A DNA stretch of 64,000 nt from Gulosibacter sp. 10 (GTDB taxonomy: Bacteria > Actinomycetota > Actinomycetes > Actinomycetales > Microbacteriaceae), in assembly GCF_900163695.1 (NCBI RefSeq), contig NZ_FUIC01000053.1, forward strand, positions 62,001 to 126,000. Reading direction: 5' to 3'. The notes below the pieces were generated by a model, which saw only the letters and a program-made list of their open reading frames with translations, ran no database searches and had not been told where the DNA came from. Positions 8,615 to 18,218 of this stretch are shown here, piece by piece (position 1 is the stretch's first letter; each line of letters starts with the position of its first letter). Made by a program: the position numbers and the translations under genes.

Positions 8615-9885
8615 GCGTAGACCAGGCCCTCGTAGAGCGGGAGCCGGTCGGCGAGCGCCTGCGTGCGGGCGCGCAGCGACTCGACGTCCGGCTCGGGCTT
8701 GAGGGTCTCGGCGATCACGTCGGCGACCTCGCGGAACTCCTCGTCGCCGAAGCCGCGCGAGGCGAGCGCGGGCGTGCCGACGCGCAGGCCCGAGGTGACC
8801 ATCGGCGGCCGCGGGTCGTTCGGCACCGCGTTGCGGTTGACGGTGATGCCCACCCGGTGCAGGAGGTCCTCCGCCTGCTGGCCGTCGAGGGCCGAGTCGC
8901 GCAGGTCGACGAGCACGAGGTGCACGTCGGTGCCGCCGCTCGTGAGCGCCACGCCGGCCTCCTTGACGTCGTCCTGCTGCAGGCGCTCGGCGAGGATCTG
9001 GGCGCCGCGCTTGGTGCGCTCCTGGCGGTCGCGGAACTCGTCCGTCATCGCGAGCTTGAAGGCCACGGCCTTGCCCGCGACCACGTGCATGAGCGGGCCG
9101 CCCTGCTGGCCGGGGAACACGGCCGAGTTGATCTTCTTGGAGAGGTCGGCGTCGTTGGTGAGGATGAAGCCCGAGCGGGGGCCGCCGATGGTCTTGTGCA
9201 CGGTCGAGGAGACGACGTGGGCGTGGGGCACGGGGCTGGGGTGGATGCCCGCCGCGACGAGGCCCGCGAAGTGCGCCATGTCGACCCACAGGTACGCGCC
9301 GACCTCGTCCGCGATCTCGCGGAAGGCCGCGAAGTCGAGCTCGCGCGGGTAGGCCGACCAGCCGGCGATGATGACCTTGGGCTTGTGCTCCTGCGCGAGG
9401 CGGCGCACCTCGTCCATGCCGACGCGGCCGGTCTCGGGGTCGACGCCGTAGGCGGCGACGTTGTAGAGGCGGCCCGAGAAGTTGATCTTCATGCCGTGCG
9501 TGAGGTGGCCGCCGTGGTCGAGCGAGAGGCCGAGGATGGTGTCGCCGGGCGTGGCGAGGGCGTGCAGCACGGCCGCGTTCGCGGTCGCGCCGGAGTGGGG
9601 CTGCACGTTCGCGAACTTCGCGCCGAAGAGCTCCTTCGCCCGGTCGCGGGCCAGGTTCTCGGCGACGTCGACGACCTCGCAGCCGCCGTAGTAGCGGCGG
9701 CCCGGGTAGCCCTCGGCGTACTTGTTGGTCAGCACGCTGCCCACCGCCTCGAGCACGGCGCGCGGCACGAAGTTCTCGCTCGCGATCATCTCGAGGGTGT
9801 TGCGCTGACGATCGAGCTCGTCGCCGAGGACCGCGGAGATCTCCGGGTCGATCTGCGAGAGGGGAAGGTTCTGATAGTCGGACAC
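8611..9885 (-). CDS. glyA: Serine hydroxymethyltransferase
   Basis: 424 residues. It converts serine and THF to glycine and 5,10-methylene-THF using PLP. Conserved segments are [14 protein letters not shown] near the N-terminus, [28 protein letters not shown], and [16 protein letters not shown] with the PLP-lysine after VH. The start is GTG (9885) with an aggag ribosome site 6 bases upstream. It is first in a glyA-folD operon. I looked for a THF or glycine riboswitch in the 220-base upstream gap and did not see one I could support. Confidence 0.96.
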   Translation of the reverse strand: MSDYQNLPLSQIDPEISAVLGDELDRQRNTLEMIASENFVPRAVLEAVGSVLTNKYAEGYPGRRYYGGCEVVDVAENLARDRAKELFGAKFANVQPHSGATANAAVLHALATPGDTILGLSLDHGGHLTHGMKINFSGRLYNVAAYGVDPETGRVGMDEVRRLAQEHKPKVIIAGWSAYPRELDFAAFREIADEVGAYLWVDMAHFAGLVAAGIHPSPVPHAHVVSSTVHKTIGGPRSGFILTNDADLSKKINSAVFPGQQGGPLMHVVAGKAVAFKLAMTDEFRDRQERTKRGAQILAERLQQDDVKEAGVALTSGGTDVHLVLVDLRDSALDGQQAEDLLHRVGITVNRNAVPNDPRPPMVTSGLRVGTPALASRGFGDEEFREVADVIAETLKPEPDVESLRARTQALADRLPLYEGLVYA

Positions 9886-10106
9886 TAGAGACTCCTAATT
9901 CGGATTCCGGCTCACGGCACCGGACGGTCATGAGTGTCGGCGAACCCAGGCGTGCGGCTCGTGCTCCGAAGGCCGCTCCCCGATGGTGCCCCACCCGACG
10001 CCAGTCGCGGCTCGACAAGTCTAGACGCACCCCCTCCGGCGCACGCAATACGGGGACGCGGATGGCGCATCCCGGCCCCGGCGAGGACGCGGCGGGCGCG
10101 GCGCCG

Positions 10107-11354
10107 CTACCGCGTCCGCGGCCTCGCAGCGCGCGCCGCGGCCAGGTCGATGCCGAGGTTCAGGAGGACGGCGAGCCCGATCATCGCGAGGAAGGTGATG
10201 CCGAGGCCGCCGAGTCCCGTCGCGTCCAGCACGAGGCCGCCCACGAACGAGCCGCTGCCGATGCCGAGGTTGAAGGCGGAGGTGTAGAGCGCGCTCGCGA
10301 GGTCGCGGTGCCTCGTCGGCGCGACCGCGAGCAGCCGCGCCTGCAGCAGCGTCGGGGTGAAGCCCATCGCGATGCCCCACAGGAACATGCCCGCGAGCGC
10401 GAGCGGCTGGTGGTCGGCGAGCAGCGCGAGCGAGCCGCCGCCCACGAGGAACAGCGCGAAGGACGTGTAGAAGCCGATGCCCGGCCGGCCCGAGAACACG
10501 AGCCCCGTCGCGAAGGTGGCCCCCGCCGCGGCGATGCCGTAGCCGAACAGCGCGACCGGCAGCCAGCCCTCGGGCAGCGAGACCGGGCCGAGCAGGTAGG
10601 GCGAGACGTAGGAGTAGAAGGAGTAGTGCCCGGTCATGACGATCGCGCACAGCACGCACACGAGCGCCACGAGCCCCATCGAACGCGGGGATCGCCTCGG
10701 CAGCACGATCGCCGCGGTGTCGCCGATGGCCTGCGGGGCCGGCTGCACCTCGATGGGCGAGGTGGATGCGGCGGGCTCCCGCTGGCCCTTCGGCAGCACG
10801 AGCCAGAGCAGGGCGGCGACCGCGATCGACACGGCCGCGAGCGCGACGAAGGTGAGCCGCCAGCCGAAGAGCTGGCCGAGGAGCGTGCCCAGCGGCACGC
10901 CGAGGACGAAGGCGAGCCCGCCGCCGCCGCTCGTGATCGACACGGCCTTCGTGAGCTGCTCGGGCCGCACGAGCGTGGCGGTGTAGGCGGTCACGGAGGA
11001 CCAGAACACGCCCTGCGCGATACCCGTGAGGATGCGGGTGGCGAGCACCCAGCCGTACGTGGGGGCGAAGGCGGTCGCGAGCGTGGAGACCGAGAATAGC
11101 AGCAGCACCGAGACGAGCAGCACGCGCTTGGGCACCCGCCGCAGCAGCACCATGAGGGGCGTCGAGGTGACGACCACGCTGTAGGCGAACACCGTCATGA
11201 GCAGGCCGATCTGCGATTCGGCGACGCCGAGCCCGGGCGCCATGAGGTGCATGAGCCCCGTGGGCAGCATCTCCGTGGTGATCGACATGAACGTGGCGGT
11301 CGCCAGCGTCAGCAGCGGCGCCCACGGGAACTTGGTTGCGGAAGCGTCGGTCAC
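10107..11354 (-). CDS. MFS efflux transporter, DHA1 (AraJ/sugar-efflux-like)
   Basis: 415 residues with 12 hydrophobic helices. Early [20 protein letters not shown] and [20 protein letters not shown] fit the DHA1 group that includes AraJ, SotB and Cmr-type exporters. These proteins export sugars, sugar analogues or drugs, and the substrate here is unknown. GTG at 11354 (giving [15 protein letters not shown]) is chosen because no ATG or GTG gives a sensible longer start. It is divergent from purU, with a 10-bp-arm palindrome in the 85-base gap. Confidence 0.8.
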   Translation of the reverse strand: MTDASATKFPWAPLLTLATATFMSITTEMLPTGLMHLMAPGLGVAESQIGLLMTVFAYSVVVTSTPLMVLLRRVPKRVLLVSVLLLFSVSTLATAFAPTYGWVLATRILTGIAQGVFWSSVTAYTATLVRPEQLTKAVSITSGGGGLAFVLGVPLGTLLGQLFGWRLTFVALAAVSIAVAALLWLVLPKGQREPAASTSPIEVQPAPQAIGDTAAIVLPRRSPRSMGLVALVCVLCAIVMTGHYSFYSYVSPYLLGPVSLPEGWLPVALFGYGIAAAGATFATGLVFSGRPGIGFYTSFALFLVGGGSLALLADHQPLALAGMFLWGIAMGFTPTLLQARLLAVAPTRHRDLASALYTSAFNLGIGSGSFVGGLVLDATGLGGLGITFLAMIGLAVLLNLGIDLAAARAARPRTR

Positions 11355-11363
11355 CGTTCGAGC

Positions 11364-11391
11364 GTACTCCCGCGTCGCGATGCGGGAGTAC
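11364..11391. promoter_or_regulatory. Palindrome in the MFS/purU divergent promoter
   Basis: gtactcccgc and its exact complement gcgggagtac are separated by 8 bases (gtcgcgat). It lies 10 bases before the MFS start and 49 before purU. The size and spacing suit a TetR- or GntR-type operator. No regulator gene is adjacent, so the assignment rests only on symmetry and location. Confidence 0.45.
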
Positions 11392-11439
11392 ACGGCGCGG
11401 ACTACTCCCCCGCCGCGGGCCTCCAGTACGCTTGCCTTC

Positions 11440-12330
11440 GTGACCGAAACGACTTCTCCCGCATCCGAGTCCGCGAAATCGAGGCCCAACCACTGGGTGC
11501 TCACCCTGGTGTGCGCCGATCGCCCGGGCATCGTGCACGCGGTGACCGCAGCGATCGTCGCCTCGGCGGGCAACGTCATCGAGCTCCAGCAGTTCTCCTC
11601 GCGCGACACGGGCCGCTTCTTCCTGCGGCTCGAGGTGGACACCCCGGTGACCCGCGGCGCGCTCCTGGCCGAGCTGAACCCGGTGGCCGAGCGCTTCGAC
11701 GCCGAGATCCGCCTCGAGGACGCGACCCGGGCGATCCGCACGCTCGTGCTCGGCTCCAAGGCCGAGCACTGCGCGAACGACCTGCTGTTCCGCCAGCGCG
11801 CCGGGCACCTGCCCATCGAGGTCACCCGCATCCTCGCGAACCACCCGACGCTGGGCGACCTCGCCGGGTTCTACGATGTGCCGTTCGAGCACCTGCCGAT
11901 CGCGGGGCCCGAGGACAAGGCCGCGTTCGAGGATCGCGTGCGGCGGATCATCGAGGAGGAGGGGATCGAGCTCGTCGTGCTCGCGCGCTACATGCAGATC
12001 GTCTCGCCCGAGCTCTGCGCCGAGCTCGAGGGCCGCGCGATCAACATCCACCACTCCTTCCTCCCGGGCTTCAAGGGCGCGAACCCGTACCGGCAGGCGC
12101 ACGAGCGCGGCGTGAAGGTCGTGGGCGCCACCGCGCACTTCGTCACGACCGACCTCGACGAGGGGCCGATCATCGAGCAGAACGTGCGCCGCGTCGACCA
12201 CGACGACACGGTCAAGGAGCTGCAGGCCATGGGCCAGGACGAGGAGTCCCGCACGCTGACCCAGGCGGTCAAGTGGTTCGCCGAGCACCGCATCCTGCTC
12301 GACGGGCAGCGCACGATCATCTTCAAGTAG
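11440..12330 (+). CDS. purU: Formyltetrahydrofolate deformylase
   Basis: 296 residues. It hydrolyses 10-formyl-THF to THF and formate, balancing the one-carbon pool. It has an N-terminal ACT domain (about residues 15-90: WVLTLVCADRPGIVHAVTAA) and a C-terminal formyltransferase-fold domain. The latter carries INIHHSFLPGFKGANPY and VTTDLDEGPIIEQNV, which hold the conserved Asn, His and Asp of the active site. The GTG at 11440 places the ACT domain at the usual distance from the N-terminus. A strong terminator follows directly. It is divergent from an MFS exporter. Confidence 0.94.
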   Translation: MTETTSPASESAKSRPNHWVLTLVCADRPGIVHAVTAAIVASAGNVIELQQFSSRDTGRFFLRLEVDTPVTRGALLAELNPVAERFDAEIRLEDATRAIRTLVLGSKAEHCANDLLFRQRAGHLPIEVTRILANHPTLGDLAGFYDVPFEHLPIAGPEDKAAFEDRVRRIIEEEGIELVVLARYMQIVSPELCAELEGRAINIHHSFLPGFKGANPYRQAHERGVKVVGATAHFVTTDLDEGPIIEQNVRRVDHDDTVKELQAMGQDEESRTLTQAVKWFAEHRILLDGQRTIIFK

Positions 12331-12342
12331 CCGGCTCGGAAG

Positions 12343-12382
12343 CACGAGGAAGGCCCCCGACTCGTCGGGGGCCTTCCTCGTG
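12343..12382. terminator. Bidirectional terminator between purU and trpEG
   Basis: 18-base perfect arms (cacgaggaaggcccccga at 12343-12360 and its complement at 12365-12382) with a 4-base loop. It is followed by a G-rich rather than T-rich stretch. It serves two convergent genes. Confidence 0.88.
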
Positions 12383-12391
12383 GGCGGGCGG

Positions 12392-14530
12392 CTAGTCGCG
12401 CGGCTCGGCGATGCGCCGCATGACCGCCTCGATGATGCGGTGGCCGGCGCGGTCGCGCAGCGTCATGAGCGATTCCGGGTGGAACTGCACCGCGTACCAG
12501 CGCTTCTCGGAGTGCTCGATCGCCATCGGCACGCCGTCGTCGTCGCTCGCCACGATCGTGAGCCCCTCGGGCACGGTCTCGGGGTCGATGTAGAGCGAGT
12601 GGTAGCGGCCCGTCACGAACCGCTCCGGCAGCTCGTCGAGGAAGCCGGGCGCCGTCACCACGATCTCGCGCTCCTGCCCGTGCAGCGGGTAGTCGAGCTG
12701 CCCGAGCGAGGCGCCGAGGTACTCGCCGATGGCCTGCTGGCCCAGGCACACGCCGAACACGGGCAGGCCGCGGGCGTCGAGCTCGGCGAGGATCTCGTCG
12801 TCCTTGAAGTCGCGCGGCGAGCCCGGGCCGGGCGACATCACCACGAGGGTCGCGTCGATCGAGTCGAGCTGCGCGCGCACCTGCTCGATCGGCACGCCGC
12901 CCCTGGGCACGCGCACGGTGCGCACCTCCGCGCCGGTCTCGCGCATGTAGCCGGCGAGCATCTGCACGAAGGAGTCCTCGTGGTCGAGGAAGAGGATGCG
13001 GTGGCCCGCGCCGATGGCGGGATCGGCGGCGTCGGCCTCGGCGGCGCCCTCCTCCGGGCGCGCGGCGATGGCCTCGAGCAGCGCCGAGGCCTTCATTTCG
13101 GTCTCGCGCTCCTCCTCCTCGGGCACCGAGTCGATGAGCAGCGTGCCGCCGGCGCGCACCTCGGCGATGCCCTCGCGGATCATCGCGGCGCGGATGGTGA
13201 GGCCCGTGTTCACGTCGCCGTTCGCGTAGAGCACCCCGAGCGCGCCAGCGTACCAGGTGCGCGGGGAGCGCTCGTGCTCGTCGATGAACCGCATCGCCCA
13301 GATCTTCGGGGCGCCGGTGACGGTGACGGCCCACATGTGGGTGGCGAACGCATCGAGGCCGTCGAAGCCCTCGCGCAGCGCGCCCTCGACGTGGTCGACG
13401 GTGTGGATGACCTTCGAGTAGAGCTCGACCTGGCGGCGGCCGATTATGCGCACCGACCCCGGCTCGCAGACCCGCGACTTGTCGTTGCGGTCCACGTCGG
13501 TGCACATCGTGAGCTCCGAGCGGTCCTTCTCGCTGTTGAGCAGCGTGCGGATCTGGTCGGCGTCGGCGATCGCATCCGCCCCGCGCGCGATGGTGCCGGA
13601 GATGGGCGCGGTCTCGACGCGGCGGCCCTGCACGCGCACGAACATCTCGGGCGAGGCCGTGACGAGGAACTCGTTGCCGCCCAGGTTCATGATCGCGCCG
13701 TAGGGCGAGGGGTTCGCGCGCACGAGCGAGCGGAACACCGCAGAGGGCGAGGTGCGCACCGGCTCGCGGAAGGCCTGGCCCGGCACCGTCTCGAACAGGT
13801 CGCCCCGCGCGAAGTAGTCCTTCGCGCGCCGCACGAGCCCGGCGTACTCCCCTGGCTGGTGGTCGCGCGAGCCCTGCGCGTCCGCCGCCGGCGGGACGAA
13901 GGGCGCCGGCGTCCGCTCGCGCGGCAGCCCCGCGGTGCTCTCGCCGCGGTAGCTGTAGTCGAACTCGTAGCGATGCGCGTCCCCGCGCTGCCGGTGCACG
14001 GCGATCACGCTGTCGGGCAGGTACATGACGAGGTCGCGCTGCTCCCCGCCCGCCGGCTCGTCGAGGTGCTCGATCTGCCGCACGAGGTCGTAGCCGAGCG
14101 AGCCGTAGAGGCCGAGGTGCCGGGCGTCCTCGGGCAGCGCGTCGATGATGTGCCGCAGCACCGCGAAGGAGGAGCGGCGGCGGGTGCGCTCCTCCTCGGG
14201 CAGGATCTCGTCCCGCTGCGGCGCGATGCCGATCGCCACCTCGCGGTCGTCGACGCGGCGCACGTCGAGGCCCTCGACGTCGGCGAGAAGATCCTCGAAG
14301 GCGCGCAGCGGCACGAGGCCGCGGTCGTTCAGCGCGCGCATGCGCATCCGGAAGCCCCGGCCCTCGATCACGAGGGGCGGGTCGATGAAGCCGATGTCCC
14401 ATCGCGTGTACCGGCCCGGGTACTCGACGCCCGAGGCGAGGACCACGCCGGCTCGGTCGTCCAGACCGGCGATGATCTCGTCCACTTCGCGCGGTTCGGC
14501 AACACGATCGGAACAGACAACAGTAAGCAC
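12392..14530 (-). CDS. trpEG: Fused anthranilate synthase TrpE-TrpG
   Basis: 712 residues. It makes anthranilate from chorismate and glutamine. Residues about 1-500 are the TrpE chorismate-binding component (ETVPGQAFREPV, SPEMFVRV, TAPISGTIARGADA, MCTDVDRNDKSRVCEPGSV, GAPKIWAM). Residues about 520-710 are the class I glutamine amidotransferase TrpG (MSPGPGSPRDF, catalytic Cys in FGVCLGQQAIGEYLG, His-Glu in VQFHPESLM). The one-chain TrpE(G) layout is known in rhizobia, Azospirillum and some actinobacteria. Start is GTG at 14530. No other trp genes are adjacent, so it may serve tryptophan or a secondary product. No leader peptide with Trp codons was found upstream. Confidence 0.9.
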   Translation of the reverse strand: MLTVVCSDRVAEPREVDEIIAGLDDRAGVVLASGVEYPGRYTRWDIGFIDPPLVIEGRGFRMRMRALNDRGLVPLRAFEDLLADVEGLDVRRVDDREVAIGIAPQRDEILPEEERTRRRSSFAVLRHIIDALPEDARHLGLYGSLGYDLVRQIEHLDEPAGGEQRDLVMYLPDSVIAVHRQRGDAHRYEFDYSYRGESTAGLPRERTPAPFVPPAADAQGSRDHQPGEYAGLVRRAKDYFARGDLFETVPGQAFREPVRTSPSAVFRSLVRANPSPYGAIMNLGGNEFLVTASPEMFVRVQGRRVETAPISGTIARGADAIADADQIRTLLNSEKDRSELTMCTDVDRNDKSRVCEPGSVRIIGRRQVELYSKVIHTVDHVEGALREGFDGLDAFATHMWAVTVTGAPKIWAMRFIDEHERSPRTWYAGALGVLYANGDVNTGLTIRAAMIREGIAEVRAGGTLLIDSVPEEEERETEMKASALLEAIAARPEEGAAEADAADPAIGAGHRILFLDHEDSFVQMLAGYMRETGAEVRTVRVPRGGVPIEQVRAQLDSIDATLVVMSPGPGSPRDFKDDEILAELDARGLPVFGVCLGQQAIGEYLGASLGQLDYPLHGQEREIVVTAPGFLDELPERFVTGRYHSLYIDPETVPEGLTIVASDDDGVPMAIEHSEKRWYAVQFHPESLMTLRDRAGHRIIEAVMRRIAEPRD

Positions 14531-14627
14531 CCTCGCATCCTACGCGGACGCGCGGGTCTCCACGAATGCCGGCCGGGCGCCGGACGGGCCCGCCGCTGCG
14601 GCGCCTCCGCCCCGGGCCGTCCCGGAC

Positions 14628-15731
14628 TCACGCGGAGGCCGGCGGGGCCTCCGCGTCGACGACCTCGATCTCGGCGGAGCCGAGTACGCGCCCGTTGACC
14701 TGGATCTCGATGCGGTGCGGGCCGGGGTGGATCCTCCGGATCGAGACGTGCGCGAAGGCGTGGCGGCGGGAGAGCTCGACGGGCCGCCCGGCGGGGAGAT
14801 CCCGGACCGCGAGCTTGAACACCTTGCCCGCCTTGGGGCCGCGGGCTCCCCGGTAGTGGACCACGTAGTCGATCGCCGCGCGCGTCGGCTCCGGCGCGCG
14901 CAGCGTGAAGCCGATGGCGGTCTCGCCGCCGATCGGCACGGTCGCGGGCGAGCAGACGAGGTCCGAGAGCTCGACGGGGGCGTCGTGGTCGAAGCCGAGG
15001 ATCGCGAGCGCCGCGGGATGCCCCTGCTTCACGAGCGTCCGGAGGCCGTGGCGCGCGACGGCGGCGCCGTGCTCGCCGGCCCCCGACCAGCGCGCCGCGG
15101 TCTCGAGGGCGAGGTCCGGATGGTCCTTGCCGATGTCGTTGAGGTGGTTCGCCACCGAGCGGCGCACGTACGCGGAGTCGTCCTCGACGAGCGGCTCCAG
15201 CAGCGCCAGCGCGGGCGCGGGGTCGGCGATGAACCGGGCGAGCCGCCGCCCCCACGGCAGCCGCGGCCGCGTGCCCTCGGAGACGAGCCGCCGCACGTGC
15301 TCGTCGGGGTCGGCCGTCCACGCCCGCAGGTGCGCCATCGTTGCCTCGTAGTGGGTCTCGATGAACGGGCGGATCGCGAACTCGGCCGTGTAGCGGGGCG
15401 TGAGCGCCGCCAGCAGCGGGAGGGCGAGGTCGGGGCGGTCCAGCATCGCCGTCGCGACGTACTCGTCGACGGGCATCGAGGCCCAGCCGTGGAGGCCGCC
15501 GCCGTCGAGCGCGGCGCGGATCGTCCGATCGGCCTCCTCGGGCGAGGCGGGCATCGAGGCGGCGAGGGCCCGGGCGATGAGCCCGATCCGGGCCTTGAGC
15601 TCGAGCTCGTCGAGGCCGTCGACCGCGAGGCGCTCGAACGCCGCCCGGTCGAACGAGGGCGAGGCCTCGGCGAGCTCGCGGGCGAGGCGGGCGACGAGCT
15701 CGGGCGAGAGCTCGTCCTTGAAGCCGGCCAT
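14628..15731 (-). CDS. AlkC-like DNA alkylation repair protein with C-terminal Ig-like domain
   Basis: 367 residues. The N-terminal two thirds are helical HEAT-like repeats containing THYEATMAHLRAWTADPDEH, SEGTRPRLPWG and DSAYVRRSVANHLNDIGKDH, which are characteristic of the AlkC branch of the AlkC/AlkD glycosylases. These excise N-alkylated purines without base flipping. Residues about 265-360 are beta-rich (YVVHYRGARGPKAGKVFKL, GPHRIEIQVNGRVLGSAEI) and match the extra Ig-like domain found in one AlkC subgroup. It stands 15 bases downstream of the MinD-like gene on the same strand. The function is inferred from the family. I could not verify catalytic residues by eye. Confidence 0.72.
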   Translation of the reverse strand: MAGFKDELSPELVARLARELAEASPSFDRAAFERLAVDGLDELELKARIGLIARALAASMPASPEEADRTIRAALDGGGLHGWASMPVDEYVATAMLDRPDLALPLLAALTPRYTAEFAIRPFIETHYEATMAHLRAWTADPDEHVRRLVSEGTRPRLPWGRRLARFIADPAPALALLEPLVEDDSAYVRRSVANHLNDIGKDHPDLALETAARWSGAGEHGAAVARHGLRTLVKQGHPAALAILGFDHDAPVELSDLVCSPATVPIGGETAIGFTLRAPEPTRAAIDYVVHYRGARGPKAGKVFKLAVRDLPAGRPVELSRRHAFAHVSIRRIHPGPHRIEIQVNGRVLGSAEIEVVDAEAPPASA

Positions 15732-15746
15732 CGGGTCCGCCGAGCC

Positions 15747-17612
15747 CTAGAGGCCGCGGGCGATGGTGGCTGCCGCGTGCCGCCACGCCTCCCGAGTCTC
15801 GGGGCGCAGGTTCGGGATGTTCAGCTCCCCGCCGCCGACGAACTCCTGGTCGTAGGGCACCGAGACCACGGCGCGGGTGAGCTGGTGGAAGTGGCTGTGC
15901 AGCTTCTTCGTCAGCTCCGGGTCCTCCTTCGAGGAGGGCGAGGAGAGCACCGTCACGGCGCTGGCCAGCTTGTCGCCGTAGCCGCGCTCGCGCAGCCCGT
16001 CCGCGAGCCACGCGGCCGAGGCCGCGGTGTCCTCGCGGGCCGTCGACACGATCACGAGCTGGTCGGCCACGTCGAGCGCAGCCTCCCAGTTGGAGGCGCG
16101 CATGTTGTTGCCGGTGTCGATCACCATGATGCGGTAGAAGCGCGAGAGCACCCGGTGCAGCCTGCTGAAGGCGTCGTCGTCGATGATCGCCGCGGAGGCC
16201 GCGTCGTCGTCGCTCGCCAGCACGTCGAACTTCGCGTCGCCCTGATTCCGCACGTAGCGGTCGATGTCCGAGATCGTCGCGCCGCCCGAGATCTCGAACC
16301 GGGGCAGCTCCCGCAGCAGGTCCACGGCGGTGTTCGCGGTCGTGCCGGGGCGCGAGCGCCAGCCGAGCGTGCCGCGGGTCTCGTTGTTGTCCCACGCGAG
16401 CGTGTAGCCGCCGCGCAGGCTGCCGAATGCCGCCGCGATCATGAGCGTGGCGGTGGTCTTGTGGGCGCCGCCCTTCGGGTTCATCACGACGATGGTGCGC
16501 GTGCCGTCGAAGACCTTCTGGATGCTCGCCATCTCGTCGCGGATGGTGCGCTCGCGCTTGCCCGGCCCGAGCTTGATGAGCCCGCCGGAGGCACGGCGGA
16601 TGCCGGCGCGCCATCCCTGCTCCGCGGGGCGCTTCTGCGCCTTCGACTTCGCCGAGAGGAAGTCGTCGAGCGTGGGCACGCCCTCGGTCGAGACGCGCTC
16701 CGGCCGCGGGCGGCGCTTGGGCGTCTCGTGGCCCGCGAGCAGGTCCTCGTCGTCGTCCTCGCCGAGCGGGGCGCGCTCCTCGGGCTCCTGCCGCGGACGG
16801 CGTGCGAAGGTCGGCTGCCACTCCTCCTCCGGGGTCGCCTCAGCCTCCGGCTCCGGCTCCTCGGCGGGGAGCCGGCCGGCGGGCGCATCCCGCCGCGCGT
16901 CGTCCCGGTCCTCGGCGGGGATCGCCGGGCGCGGCTGCGCCCAGCCCGGGCGCGCGACGGGATCGGTCGGCTCGGCCTCGGGCTCGGCGAAGCCCGCCGC
17001 CTCGCCCTCCTCCTCGGCCTCGTCGAAGTCGTGATCGAGGCCCTCCTCGTGGATCTCCTCCTCGAGGTCCTCGTCCTCCTGCACCCGCTCGGCCTCGGCG
17101 CGACGCTCCTCGGCGCGACGCTCCTCGATGCGGCGCTCTTCGATGCGGCGCTCCTCGATTTCGAGCGACTGGGCCATCATTGCGGGGCGCGGCAGCTGGA
17201 TCGTCTCGTGCAGGCTGTCCTCGTCGACCTCCTCGTCGTCGGGTCGGCTGCCGAAGAGCTGGGCGTATCCGCCGTCCGCGGCCCTCGCGGTCTCGTCCTC
17301 CTCGGGGGTGAGCTCGGTCACGCCGGGCACGAGCGGCATCACCTCCCCCACCTGCTGCAGGTCGCCGTTCGGGAAGCAGCGGAGCGGGTAGATGCCGTCG
17401 ACGTCGATGGTCTGCAGCGGCAGCTCGACGCCCTCGTCGACCGCGATCGCCATCGCCCGCTCCATGAGCATGCCCCGCAGCTCGTCCGCATCCGCGGCGC
17501 GCATCCGCGTGACCCGCTCGCCGTCGCGAAGCTCGCCCTGCCCGTCGGCCCGGACCAGCGCGATCAGCTCGCGCCCCGACTCCGAGTTCCCGTACGACGA
17601 TTCCTGCGACAT
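15747..17612 (-). CDS. MinD/ParA-like ATPase with long acidic N-terminal region
   Basis: 621 residues. Residues 1-105 form a small domain (TIDVDGIYPLRCFPNGDLQQ). About 105-330 is acidic and low-complexity, with a charged helical repeat of EERRI/EERRA units near 155-175 that could be a coiled coil. From about 365 on lies a P-loop ATPase of the MinD/ParA/CpaE class: NPKGGAHKTTATL (deviant Walker A, with His before the second Lys), VIDTGNNMRAS (Walker B) and VSTAREDTAASAAWL. Relatives include ATPases associated with type VII secretion and chromosome positioning. The specific process here is unknown. It is followed by the AlkC-like gene and divergent from the GNAT gene. Confidence 0.75.
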   Translation of the reverse strand: MSQESSYGNSESGRELIALVRADGQGELRDGERVTRMRAADADELRGMLMERAMAIAVDEGVELPLQTIDVDGIYPLRCFPNGDLQQVGEVMPLVPGVTELTPEEDETARAADGGYAQLFGSRPDDEEVDEDSLHETIQLPRPAMMAQSLEIEERRIEERRIEERRAEERRAEAERVQEDEDLEEEIHEEGLDHDFDEAEEEGEAAGFAEPEAEPTDPVARPGWAQPRPAIPAEDRDDARRDAPAGRLPAEEPEPEAEATPEEEWQPTFARRPRQEPEERAPLGEDDDEDLLAGHETPKRRPRPERVSTEGVPTLDDFLSAKSKAQKRPAEQGWRAGIRRASGGLIKLGPGKRERTIRDEMASIQKVFDGTRTIVVMNPKGGAHKTTATLMIAAAFGSLRGGYTLAWDNNETRGTLGWRSRPGTTANTAVDLLRELPRFEISGGATISDIDRYVRNQGDAKFDVLASDDDAASAAIIDDDAFSRLHRVLSRFYRIMVIDTGNNMRASNWEAALDVADQLVIVSTAREDTAASAAWLADGLRERGYGDKLASAVTVLSSPSSKEDPELTKKLHSHFHQLTRAVVSVPYDQEFVGGGELNIPNLRPETREAWRHAAATIARGL

Positions 17613-17760
17613 CGTTCACCCTCCGCTGCTCGGCTCATAACCCTCTGCACCACCTGCCCGGCAATTCTATTGCCGCACGGGACTCTCGGGCCCCGTGCCA
17701 GGCCGGGCGCCGGCTCGAGGAGTCAGGCTACTCCCCGATTCATCGGGGTACCCTGCACAT

Positions 17761-18213
17761 ATGAGTCCTCTGCGCATCGCTCCGCTCACGGCTGACAACA
17801 TCGTCGCTGCGAACGCCCTGTCCCTCAAGCCGGGCCAGGAAGCCTTCGTCGCGCCCGTATCGCACTCGATCGCCGAGGCGTACGTCAATCAGGACACCAT
17901 GTGGCCGCGCGTCGTCGTGCTCGACGACGAGGTGGTCGCCTTCATCATGGCCACGTTCAACGAGGAGTCGGACGACCCGCTCTACCGCGCCACCATCCTG
18001 CGGATGAACGTGGACGCCGACCGCCAGCGGCAGGGCATCGGCGCCTTCGCCGTGGACGCGGTGCTCGACGAGGCCCGCGAGCGCGGCTTCGACTCGGTGG
18101 TCGCGGTGTGGGAAGAGGGCGAGCTCGGCCCGGGCCAGTTCTTCGAGGCGATGGGCTTCACGGTCACGGGCGAGACGCCCTACGGCGAGGTCATCGGCGA
18201 GCGCGCCCTCTAG
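17761..18213 (+). CDS. GNAT-family N-acetyltransferase
   Basis: 150 residues starting at ATG 17761. Motif A, the acetyl-CoA pyrophosphate loop, reads LRMNVDADRQRQGIGAFAV (Q/RxxGxG). A C-terminal GPGQFFEAMGFTVTGETPYG is the usual motif B and final strand, and the layout is close to spermidine/diamine acetyltransferases such as BltD/PaiA. It transfers an acetyl group from acetyl-CoA to an amine; the acceptor is unknown. Five bases separate it from the following channel gene, so the two are probably co-transcribed. Confidence 0.85.
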   Translation: MSPLRIAPLTADNIVAANALSLKPGQEAFVAPVSHSIAEAYVNQDTMWPRVVVLDDEVVAFIMATFNEESDDPLYRATILRMNVDADRQRQGIGAFAVDAVLDEARERGFDSVVAVWEEGELGPGQFFEAMGFTVTGETPYGEVIGERAL

Positions 18214-18218
18214 CCTCG

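Noticed and set aside
9886-10106. THF or glycine riboswitch upstream of glyA-folD
   Set aside because: I could not find the paired stems and conserved cores of either class in the 221-base gap.
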